Positions 7,889 to 15,800 of a DNA stretch of 45,072 nt are shown here, piece by piece. The stretch's first letter is position 1. Each line of letters opens with the position of its first letter. The DNA is from a virus. The position numbers were made by a program, and so were the translations under genes. The DNA lies in the IMG/VR virus record IMGVR_UViG_3300005830_000063, positions 1 to 45,072 of that record; one strand, 5' to 3'. The notes beneath the pieces were generated by a model. That model was given only the letters and a program-made list of their open reading frames with translations. It was not told the DNA's origin and did no database searches.

Positions 7889-9627
7889 TACCTGTAAAAA
7901 TAACTCTCCAGGGAGATAAATACAAGGCTCGGTATTACGTTCAGCATGCACTACGCATGCTCGCAGAATTCGGCAGGCAGATCAGGGCTACAAATAATCT
8001 TATCAATTCTCCCTCCATGAGCCAGTTGAAAAAACAAGTTGTCCTCGATAGCGGCAACGTAATAATAACCGTTCAAGAGATATTCGGGTTAAGGGAAATT
8101 ACAATATTTGCGGCAGCAGAGATACCGGTATCTGGCTTAGAATTAGAAAAGCAGGGATTGTTTCTTTATATCGTTACCGTGGCCAAGCCTTATCCTACCG
8201 AGAAAATTTGCACCTTAGATGAAATGGGCAACAGCATTTATAAATATTACGTCTACAAAATATTGAAAAACGGGGGAGTAATTATCCCGGCAAAAGGACC
8301 CAAAATTATCACAAATATCGGCAGGAATTTAACATGCCAACAGGGTGAAAATCGACTCTATTGCGACCTTTCCGTGTTCAATCTTCATAGCCATGACATA
8401 GGGGGAATTATCCCGGCGAATCCTCTTGATTGTGATATGAATACCTATTGGGGATATCCAAAGCAGAATTCGACGGTATGCTTCTTGCCATTTGATGCCT
8501 ACTGGGGAAGCGATAGGGCAGAGCAGAAACCTGCAGGTCCTTTGCTGCCTGAAGGATATAGGATGGCTCGGCATAATTATTCGCTTGATGCTGAAGGCAA
8601 ATTTGACGGAAATCAGTTTCTTTACAGTATCGTAGAAACAATATATGACGATGGCTGTTTATGGCTTCCTGATCGCGTTGATGCTCAAAGTCTCTATAAG
8701 CGTCTTGGGGGGCATAGAATTTCCCATTTCGATAAAGCTGGCGCATGGATACACAACGTTGTTTTGACCGATCATTATACAGACAAACATAACTGGATAT
8801 ACCATATTCCAATTATGGCAATAGCAAAAGATAAATTCTTGTATCGTTCTCATGAAAAGATAGGGACCAATGCACAATACGGAGATCCGAGTGGATATGT
8901 TGGTTCTTTTCAGGATTGGTCATGTTATGAGGCGGAGCTTACAGAGAAACTCGTTGTCGGAGATGAGGTTGTGGATACCTTCATTGGGACTGTATCTAAT
9001 AAGGTTGTTGGTCAGGTATTGACAGGAAGTGATACCGTAACAAGACCAACAACATCATTATACATATTTGATGGTTGTCCCGAGGTCGAATGGTCAGTTA
9101 GCGGTGGAGGTGGAGCTGTAACTATAAATCAAAGCGGGGTTGTTACGGTAGGGAGTAGTGCTTGCGGGACATTCACAGTAGTTGCATCATGTCCGATGTG
9201 TGGCACATCTGATAGCATGGATGTGTTAATAACAAATGCAGGACAATGGAAACCTCTTCCTTATGCAGGAGGGCTTTCGAGTGATATTTGCTGGACTTAT
9301 CATTATTGGGCGGGGCATGAAACAGTCGGCCTAGAGAAAAAATGCTTTACACAGATTATTGAGGGAATACGGCATCAGGTCTCTTATGGCCGTCAAAGTT
9401 TTAGTATATCAGACCCATCATGCCATTGTGGGAACTACGAATGGAAGGGCAATCCATCTGTACCTGGAAGTTTTTGCGGTAGTGACCCGAAATCTCCGGA
9501 GGGAAGTTGTTTTCCTTATACTCCCTGTGGTACACCATGCTTTTTTGAATGGAGAAAATATAGAGGACAGACTTGTGAATGGTTATGCTCATGGTCTGGA
9601 GGAGGTTGCGGTCTTGGAGAGTGTTAA
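7885..9627 (+). CDS. Virion protein with Ig-like domain and Cys-rich C-terminus
   Basis: This 580-aa protein starts in an ATGA overlap with the previous gene. Residues 1-350 have no recognised family. Around residues 400-450 a BIG2-type Ig-like domain is suggested by VEWSVSGGGG, NQSGVVTVG and GTFTVVASC. From there to the end are about 15 cysteines, including CPMC, CHC and several CG pairs, with many aromatics, ending GGGCGLGEC. Such cysteine density is unusual for a phage structural protein and could reflect metal binding or extracellular disulfides. The region is also more AT-rich than the capsid genes. By position it is a tail protein, perhaps host-contacting. Confidence 0.6.
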   Translation: MIPVKITLQGDKYKARYYVQHALRMLAEFGRQIRATNNLINSPSMSQLKKQVVLDSGNVIITVQEIFGLREITIFAAAEIPVSGLELEKQGLFLYIVTVAKPYPTEKICTLDEMGNSIYKYYVYKILKNGGVIIPAKGPKIITNIGRNLTCQQGENRLYCDLSVFNLHSHDIGGIIPANPLDCDMNTYWGYPKQNSTVCFLPFDAYWGSDRAEQKPAGPLLPEGYRMARHNYSLDAEGKFDGNQFLYSIVETIYDDGCLWLPDRVDAQSLYKRLGGHRISHFDKAGAWIHNVVLTDHYTDKHNWIYHIPIMAIAKDKFLYRSHEKIGTNAQYGDPSGYVGSFQDWSCYEAELTEKLVVGDEVVDTFIGTVSNKVVGQVLTGSDTVTRPTTSLYIFDGCPEVEWSVSGGGGAVTINQSGVVTVGSSACGTFTVVASCPMCGTSDSMDVLITNAGQWKPLPYAGGLSSDICWTYHYWAGHETVGLEKKCFTQIIEGIRHQVSYGRQSFSISDPSCHCGNYEWKGNPSVPGSFCGSDPKSPEGSCFPYTPCGTPCFFEWRKYRGQTCEWLCSWSGGGCGLGEC

Positions 9628-10072
9628 TAATTTTAAGATTGTTCAGATAATAACTTATCTTGAGCATACATACCCTGAATTAAAACATTTCTTTTCTGCA
9701 TATAACTTTGAAGATATTGCGGAGGCAATACGAGAGTGGATGAAGATAAAGACGTTAGTGGAGTCTGCTGCTAACTTAGGCTTTGATGTTACTGCAGAAC
9801 CACCGAAAGATAGTGTCCCTTATGTAATGTATGAAGGAAAATATTTTAGTGAGATACCGACATTAAAAATAGATACTATTGTATGTGAAGATTGTGGAAG
9901 TAATATGATTGAGATTACCGGCGTGCCAGTTGGTTGTCATAGGAGCAATCCTAATAGGTGGAAAAGTTATATAGAGTGCCATGCGTGTGGAAAATCATAC
10001 TATACCACGCAAGGTTTGTATCAACTTAAACATACACACATAAAAGATGGCAGAATTAATAAGAGCATATAG
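9614..10072 (+). CDS. Zinc-ribbon-like small protein
   Basis: The frame could be extended upstream to 9359, but that stretch lies inside the preceding gene. The TTG at 9614 has a GGAGGAGG site just upstream and overlaps the previous stop, so I chose it, giving 152 aa. The N-terminal half is helical (AIREWMKIKTLVESAA). The C-terminal half has CEDCGSNM and, about 35 residues later, CHACGKSYY: two CxxC pairs as in a zinc ribbon. Base composition is AT-rich like its neighbours. The role is unknown. Confidence 0.6.
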   Translation: MESVNNFKIVQIITYLEHTYPELKHFFSAYNFEDIAEAIREWMKIKTLVESAANLGFDVTAEPPKDSVPYVMYEGKYFSEIPTLKIDTIVCEDCGSNMIEITGVPVGCHRSNPNRWKSYIECHACGKSYYTTQGLYQLKHTHIKDGRINKSI

Positions 10073-10508
10073 CGGCGAAGGTTATTTACAGGTTATGGCA
10101 TGTGATAACAGACCTGAGGATGGGGCCTTCATTGTTATCTATTCTTACAGGAAATTACAGGATTTGAACAAAAGATTAACAAAATTAGCGTATAAAACAA
10201 AAAAGGATGTAGCTACGGTGATAATTGATATCCTATATGGCGATGAAATTAATTCTGCATCCTGCCATATCAATTTCCCGTATATGTGCTACACCTACCG
10301 GATCGGCGCAATAGGTTCAACAATGGATACAGACCAGACAGATAGAAAGGTCGGCATTATCTATATGGAAACGGGAGAGCATTTCTTATATAATGCCGGT
10401 GATTTGAAGATCGAGGATATTTCATTGTTTAATGGAATTTCCGTTCCTCGGTGGAAGGCTCTGGCAGGGATAGGAATTCTGAAGACAGAAAAGGAGAAAA
10501 TCTTATGA
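10047..10508 (+). CDS. Hypothetical 153-aa tail-region protein
   Basis: The gene overlaps the end of the zinc-ribbon gene by 26 nt and ends in an ATGA overlap with the next gene. The 153-aa product alternates beta strands and helices, including VMACDNRPEDGAF, a lysine-rich RKLQDLNKRLTKLA helix and a YRIGAIGSTMDTDQTDR segment. No signal peptide or catalytic motif is visible. I do not recognise the family. Its place between tail genes suggests a virion or assembly role. Confidence 0.5.
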   Translation: MAELIRAYSGEGYLQVMACDNRPEDGAFIVIYSYRKLQDLNKRLTKLAYKTKKDVATVIIDILYGDEINSASCHINFPYMCYTYRIGAIGSTMDTDQTDRKVGIIYMETGEHFLYNAGDLKIEDISLFNGISVPRWKALAGIGILKTEKEKIL

Positions 10509-11608
10509 ATAACGTACCGCAGATTGAGCCGGGTGGAGATTCAACGGCCGTTGACCTCGTTGCCTCTAAGTTTACACTTGCAACAGGGTATGCAACAACG
10601 GCTTTTAGTTTGGCCATGGATTTTTTGACAGATATTAAGAATATAGTAGCGAATCTCCCGACCGTTAATGTAGATGATGTTATCCTCGATAACGTAGACT
10701 TCCATATTGATTTCAATGTCGAAGATCTCATAACAAATAGGCCAGTAAACAATGTAGTAGATGATATCATTGTCCCTACGAATCTGTTTACCTACAATGA
10801 AGATCCGTATGTATCTTCGCTCCTAGATGCCTTAAAAACAAAGCTATATAACATGATCATTTTCGGGGAAGGCCTCGGGGCCGATATAGAGCAGGCCCTT
10901 ATCGATCGGGAGACGGAAAGAGACCGCCTTATCAACCAGGACGCGAAAGACAAAATAGCAGATGAGCTATCAAAGCGAGGGCTTGAAATGCCGGATGGCG
11001 AGATATTCAATGCCTTTGCTCAGGTCGAGACAGAATACCAGAACAAGCGTCTTGATAAATCACGCGAAATTGCAGTTGAAAGCAGGAAGATCGCCCTGGA
11101 TAATCTTCGCTTTGCTCTCGAGCAGACCAAGGCCCTTGAGGGCACGCTCATGGAATATACCGGAAAGTCATGGGAAAGGAAATTGCAGGCCGCCAAGGAA
11201 CTTATGAATGGAGCAATAGCTACCTTCAATGCAATGCTTGAGCGGTACAAGGGAAGGATCGAGCTTTATAAAACCGAAGCAGACGTATACAAGGCCTCGG
11301 CCGACGCGGCAGCGGCCATCATGAACGCCAAGGTATCGGAAATCAGGGCGAGATTGGAGTATGCATTGGGGAAGGTTAATCTCGCCATACAGAAAATAAC
11401 TGCGAGGCTGAAAGAGCTTGAATTGAAATACGGCCTCAATCTTGAAGCCACGAAAGCCGGTGCCGGGCTCGCCGCCCAGATCGCCGCATCTTCATTGTCT
11501 TCTATCAGCGCTGCGGCTCATATCCAGTACGGGCATACTGATAGCCATCAGTCGAGCATAGCGGCTTCAGAACAGTGGTCGCATAGTGAAGATATTACGC
11601 CTGCATAA
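10505..11608 (+). CDS. Helical coiled-coil virion protein (candidate ejection protein)
   Basis: An ATG at 10505 (ATGA overlap with the upstream stop, GGAG site before it) gives 367 aa; a start further upstream would read into the previous gene. Residues 1-100 contain a mildly hydrophobic helix (FSLAMDFLTDIKNIV) and strands. Residues 130-330 are almost entirely alpha-helical with coiled-coil heptads, for example NKRLDKSREIAVESRKIALD and KITARLKELELK. The tail is rich in Ala, Ser and His. Helical proteins just before the ejection module are often internal virion or ejected proteins, and that is inferred here. It is the last gene before a promoter and terminator-like element. Confidence 0.6.
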   Translation: MNNVPQIEPGGDSTAVDLVASKFTLATGYATTAFSLAMDFLTDIKNIVANLPTVNVDDVILDNVDFHIDFNVEDLITNRPVNNVVDDIIVPTNLFTYNEDPYVSSLLDALKTKLYNMIIFGEGLGADIEQALIDRETERDRLINQDAKDKIADELSKRGLEMPDGEIFNAFAQVETEYQNKRLDKSREIAVESRKIALDNLRFALEQTKALEGTLMEYTGKSWERKLQAAKELMNGAIATFNAMLERYKGRIELYKTEADVYKASADAAAAIMNAKVSEIRARLEYALGKVNLAIQKITARLKELELKYGLNLEATKAGAGLAAQIAASSLSSISAAAHIQYGHTDSHQSSIAASEQWSHSEDITPA

Positions 11609-11617
11609 TGGTATAAT
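11609..11617 (+). promoter_or_regulatory. Extended -10 promoter candidate
   Basis: TGGTATAAT is a perfect extended -10 (TGnTATAAT), starting one base after the stop codon of the previous gene. No good -35 is seen 16-18 nt upstream, which extended -10 promoters can tolerate. It is followed by the conserved leader box and hairpin, and by the ejection-protein genes. A second promoter candidate stands in the same relation to the element at 35986. Confidence 0.5.
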
Positions 11618-11636
11618 GGCGGTGTGACATAAATTG

Positions 11637-11655
11637 GCTGCAGGAATTCCAAGGC
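11637..11655 (+). repeat. Leader box copy 1
   Basis: GCTGCAGGAATTCCAAGGC matches the sequence at 35986-36004 at 17 of 19 positions. Each copy sits between a promoter candidate and a terminator-like hairpin, and the last bases enter the 5' arm of that hairpin. Noncoding sequence otherwise differs between the two loci, so the shared box suggests selection or a common origin. It may be a processing or protein-binding site. Confidence 0.6.
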
Positions 11656-11692
11656 CCTATGAACCGATTGGACGGTTCGAGGGCCTTTTTTT
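11651..11692 (+). terminator. Terminator-like hairpin 1 (attenuator?)
   Basis: AAGGCCCT (11651-11658) pairs with AGGGCCTT (11680-11687). After a small internal loop, GAACCG pairs with CGGTTC around an ATTGGA loop. Seven T residues (11686-11692) follow directly. This is a canonical intrinsic terminator shape. It lies only about 35-40 nt downstream of the promoter candidate and just before the ribosome binding site of the next gene, so it may also act as an attenuator that phage antitermination must overcome. Confidence 0.75.
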
Positions 11693-11707
11693 GTGAAGGA
11701 GAAAGCT

Positions 11708-12862
11708 ATGGCAACTGACAAGAAAGACATCAATGGCCCGGATTTTAATGCCTTAGGTAAAGCTATATGGAGCATACCTGATAACGCCATCAAAGCGATC
11801 GCCAATGCAACAGGGACCCCGTTACAGGTGCCTTCTCCTTCTTCCATAGAATCTGCCAATCCCATAACAAAAGGGCCGAGAAGCGTTTCCCCTCCTTCCC
11901 CTGCGGCAGTAGTGCCAAAAGTTCCGGCGATCGTACCGAGTGCGGAGGCGGCGGCATTGGCTACTAGCGTACCTAACAGCCTTGATACAATATCAGAAAG
12001 AAAAGCCGCATCAGGAATGACGTCACAGATCTTCAAGGATAATCCTCTTCTTTCTGGCGTAAACCTTAACCCTGCTCCGACGTCGGCCGGGACCATTACG
12101 GCAGATGGGAAAACCTATAACGTTCCCAAATCGTCACTGAGCAATGATGCCAACCTTGACATTATCAACCAGAACCGTGAAGCATCTGCAGGCCTTAATC
12201 CTGATATCATGGGAGCATTGAGGGCTTTCGGTGGGGATATTAACAAGGCTTCAAACTATCTTGCAACGAGAAGTCTGGAAGCAGAAAGAGCGTCAAGAGA
12301 TACCGGTCCCGATCTTATGACGAGATGGCAAGATGCAATCAAACAGGCCGGAATAGGAGCGACTACCGGGGGAATAAAATATGCTCGACAGGCCCAAAAC
12401 GCTATTGCTATACTTCAAGGGCTGATGCGTGAGGATACGGCAAACAGAGCTATAGATGCGAGAGAAAGAACTGATTTCGCCAATATAGATTCTAACGACG
12501 CTTATAGATCGGCTCAGCTTTCGGAATTGGCAAAGAAGGGGCCCCAAGTTGTCCAGGGCGAGGATAATATATATTCCTATAATCCAAAATCGGGGCAGTT
12601 TGAACCCACAGGCATAAAGCCGAGATCGAAAGAGTTTAAGCCTGATACCGTCCTTGACAATATCAAGAAGATATCAGATATCAGGAAAAACTATGCAGAA
12701 TCCGGTCAGGAACCGCCAAAGTGGCTTGCAGATCTCGAAACTCAGCTAACAGGCTCTACCAAGGGCAAAGAAGAAACACCGCCATTAGAGGGCGCAAGGC
12801 GCGCGCCCGATGGCAACTGGTACATACAGAGGAACGGGAAGACTTTTAAAGTGGAGAAATAG
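11708..12862 (+). CDS. Internal virion protein candidate, 384 aa
   Basis: The ATG at 11708 has a GAAGGAG site upstream; a GTG at 11693 is in frame but lies in the terminator tail. Residues 30-130 are rich in Pro, Ala and Ser and probably disordered. Residues 150-280 are helical and include PDIMGALRAFGGDINKA. The C-terminus carries GARRAPDGNWYIQRNG, a basic APDGNWY-type motif that I recall at the ends of several phage internal virion proteins. The next gene begins 1 nt after the stop. An ejected or internal virion role is inferred from this motif and from the polyvalent gene that follows. Confidence 0.6.
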   Translation: MATDKKDINGPDFNALGKAIWSIPDNAIKAIANATGTPLQVPSPSSIESANPITKGPRSVSPPSPAAVVPKVPAIVPSAEAAALATSVPNSLDTISERKAASGMTSQIFKDNPLLSGVNLNPAPTSAGTITADGKTYNVPKSSLSNDANLDIINQNREASAGLNPDIMGALRAFGGDINKASNYLATRSLEAERASRDTGPDLMTRWQDAIKQAGIGATTGGIKYARQAQNAIAILQGLMREDTANRAIDARERTDFANIDSNDAYRSAQLSELAKKGPQVVQGEDNIYSYNPKSGQFEPTGIKPRSKEFKPDTVLDNIKKISDIRKNYAESGQEPPKWLADLETQLTGSTKGKEETPPLEGARRAPDGNWYIQRNGKTFKVEK

Positions 12863-12863
12863 A

Positions 12864-15800
12864 TTGCCGAAACTCACGCCAGTTGACTATGATCCTTTTG
12901 CCGATGAGCAGAAGGGCAAGGCAGAGCCCAAGCTTACTCCGGTAGATTATGATCCTTTTGCAGAAAAACCCCAAGAAACGCCTTCGGCCATTCCTGGCCC
13001 TGATGCTTCTCTCGCTGATCGTGTCGTAAGCACCTTAAAGGCCGGAGGGAAGGGAGCATACCAAGGCCTTACTACAGAACTTCCGGGCATGGTCGGCAAA
13101 GCCATGGAGTTTATCGGCCGACCTTCAAATCCCCTAGATGGCGTCGGAGGAGCAATTCAGCTTCCCTTGCCCGGCATGCCGGCCGTTACAGCAGTCACAA
13201 AAGCTGTACCTTCAGTTGGAGATTTCATAGCCGAAAAAGGCAAGGAACTCAGCGGTTGGGCAGAAGAACGAGCAAAAAAAGAGCCGCTTGAACAGGCCGA
13301 TCTTTATACTCCTGAAGGGATGGTATATCAGGCAACCAAGATGCTCGCCCCTTCCCTTATACCGGGAGGGATAGCAACAAAGGCCGGAAAGATCGCTCTG
13401 GGCGTCAAGGGCCTCGCGGAAGCCGGGAAGGTAGCAGAGGCTACGGCGGCGGCCAAAAAGGCCGTAGATATCGGCTCAGCGGCCGCAGCGGGATTATTCG
13501 GACTATCTCAGGCTCAGCAAACAAAAGAAACGGCCGAAGAGGCCGGACAGCAACCAGGAATCACTCCATACCTTACAGGAGCCATAGAAGCACTCGGGGA
13601 ATTCCTCGGGACCAAATACTTCGCCAAGCTCCTTAAGCTCGATGAGGGCGGCATAACAAAGCCCGGAATGAAAGATTTCCTGAAAACCCTCGGCGTCGAG
13701 ATAGGTACGGAAATGGGCCAGAGTGGAGGCGAGGCGGCCGTAGAGAAGTATTCAGGCGTAAGACCGGGCGCAGATCCCATTAAAGAGGCCATTGACGTCA
13801 TAGGCCCCACAGCAATTATGACAGCCTTAACCGGAGGGCTCGGCCACATTGCAGGGCAAAAGCCTCAGGAGCAGGAAAAGGGTGCTCCTAAGGGCGAGCC
13901 TGGCACCACTGAAGGCAAAGAAATATCTCCGGCAGACATCAGAGTAAGGGAAGCTCTGGAAAAGGCCGCAGGCCGTCCATTGACAGATGAGGAATGGGGC
14001 AAGCTGACCGAGGCGGCAGCGGCAGAACAGAATCCGACAGAAATAGATGAGGCGGCGCACGAGGCCGCTACATCTCCACTTAACGATATCGAGCAACCTT
14101 CCGAGGCCCAGAAAAAGGCGGGCAATTACATTAAAGGGCACGCGACAATAGCAGGCCTCGATGTCACCATAGAAAATCCTCAGGGATCTATACGTTCCGG
14201 CGTATCTCCTGAAGGGCAGCCATGGCAGACAGAGATGCAATCACATTATGGCTATTTCAAGCGCAGTGAAGGAAAAGACGGTGATCAGGTAGATGCGTTT
14301 ATTAAACCCGGAACCCCTAAAAATTATGACGGTCCGGTATTCATCGTAAATCAGATAGACCCCAAAACAGGGAAATTTGACGAGCACAAGGTCATGGTAG
14401 GATTCGAGAGCCAGGCCGATGCAAACATAGCCTACCATGAGAATTACGAGCCCGGATGGAGGGGGATGAAAGATATCGTTCCCCTATCCATGGATGAGTT
14501 TAAGACATGGCTGAAAAGCGGAGAAACGAATAAACCTTTCGCTCCAAAGATACCGGCCGACCTGAAAGCCGATTTAAAGCCCTCTTCCGGGGAGAAAGTG
14601 CCTGATCATATAACGAGAGCCCTGCAGGAAGAAAGACCAGTGCCGCTCGCGGTATCGGTTAAAACAAAGCAGCTCACGAAAGATACCATCCAGGAACATA
14701 TTTCTTCCGGCGCGATCGCCGCGACGGCACCAATCAGGCTTACGACCGTTGACGAGATAAGAAGCATCATAAAGAACAACGGCCTTTCGGAAGGCAAAGA
14801 CTTCGAAGGCAAGGCCGGGATCTCGGCGCAGGTCGTTGAAGGCGGCAAGCCAGTTGTAGCATATGGAGCCAATGACAAAATAAGCGCGGCGATCGTCTTC
14901 CCGGAAAGCTCGATCGAGGGCAAAGGGCAGGCTCCGAATGAAGTAAAGATAAGCCAGAAAACGAATTTGGCAGATCTCCGATTCGTTGTCGATGGATACA
15001 GAGAGCTCATGACCGCAGAAGATCTCATGAAGATCATAGAGGGAGAGAAGGCGGCTCAAAAAGAAAGAAAGACATATCCCAAACAGGAAGCCATAAAAGC
15101 AAAGCAGAAAGAGGCGAAGCCTGCAGAAGAAGAAAAAATAAAAGTTATACACCATCCCATAACCGAGGACGAAAAACGGTTCGATACTCCCGAAGGCGAA
15201 GATAGACACGATTGGGAAAATAAGCAAGCGTTTAATAGGGCCAAGAAGCTCGGCTTTACCAAGATGGAGATAGATAGTGACGATTGGGCTAGATTCGAAC
15301 TTACTGATGATTTCGAAGTTGAAATACCCGGTAAAAAAGGTTGGGCCAGCTTCAATCATATCAATGTAGCAAAAGCTCCTAATGGTGAATGGGCCGCAGA
15401 TATTTCATATGTGCTCGGCAATCAAGGCGGTGGTGCATCACCTAGCATATGGAATACTGATTGGTATGCCGATCGAGATACGGCAATAAAAGCCGGGATA
15501 AAGAAGCTCAGGGCCGCTATTAAAGGCCGCATGAAAGACGATCTTTCCAAGACTGAAGAGGCCGATGCAAACAGGATTCTGAAGTATCTCGACGATCTGG
15601 AAAGCGGAAAGATAGAACCTACCCAGAGCGAAAGACAAAAAGAGCATAATGCTATACAGGCCAGGATAGATAAAATTGCCGAAAAGCTTCCTCCTGTCAA
15701 AAAAGGCACATATATGGCTGATATCCTCGGGGAAGAGGAAGAAAGCGAATTCAAGTATCATTATGAAATAGATGTCGATGGAAAGCCGGTATATGTCTTT

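Noticed and set aside
9359-9613. Upstream extension of the zinc-ribbon gene frame
   Set aside because: It lies within the preceding gene, reads as a shadow of its Cys-rich C-terminus, and a TTG with a strong GGAGGAGG site at 9614 explains the start.
11671-11683. GGTTCGAG resembling a tRNA T-arm
   Set aside because: It is fully accounted for by the terminator stem; no acceptor, D or anticodon arm fits around it.
14574-15359. 261-aa open frame on the - strand
   Set aside because: It is antisense to a clearly coding polyvalent segment, rich in Phe, Tyr and Cys as expected from reverse reading, and has no supporting neighbours.
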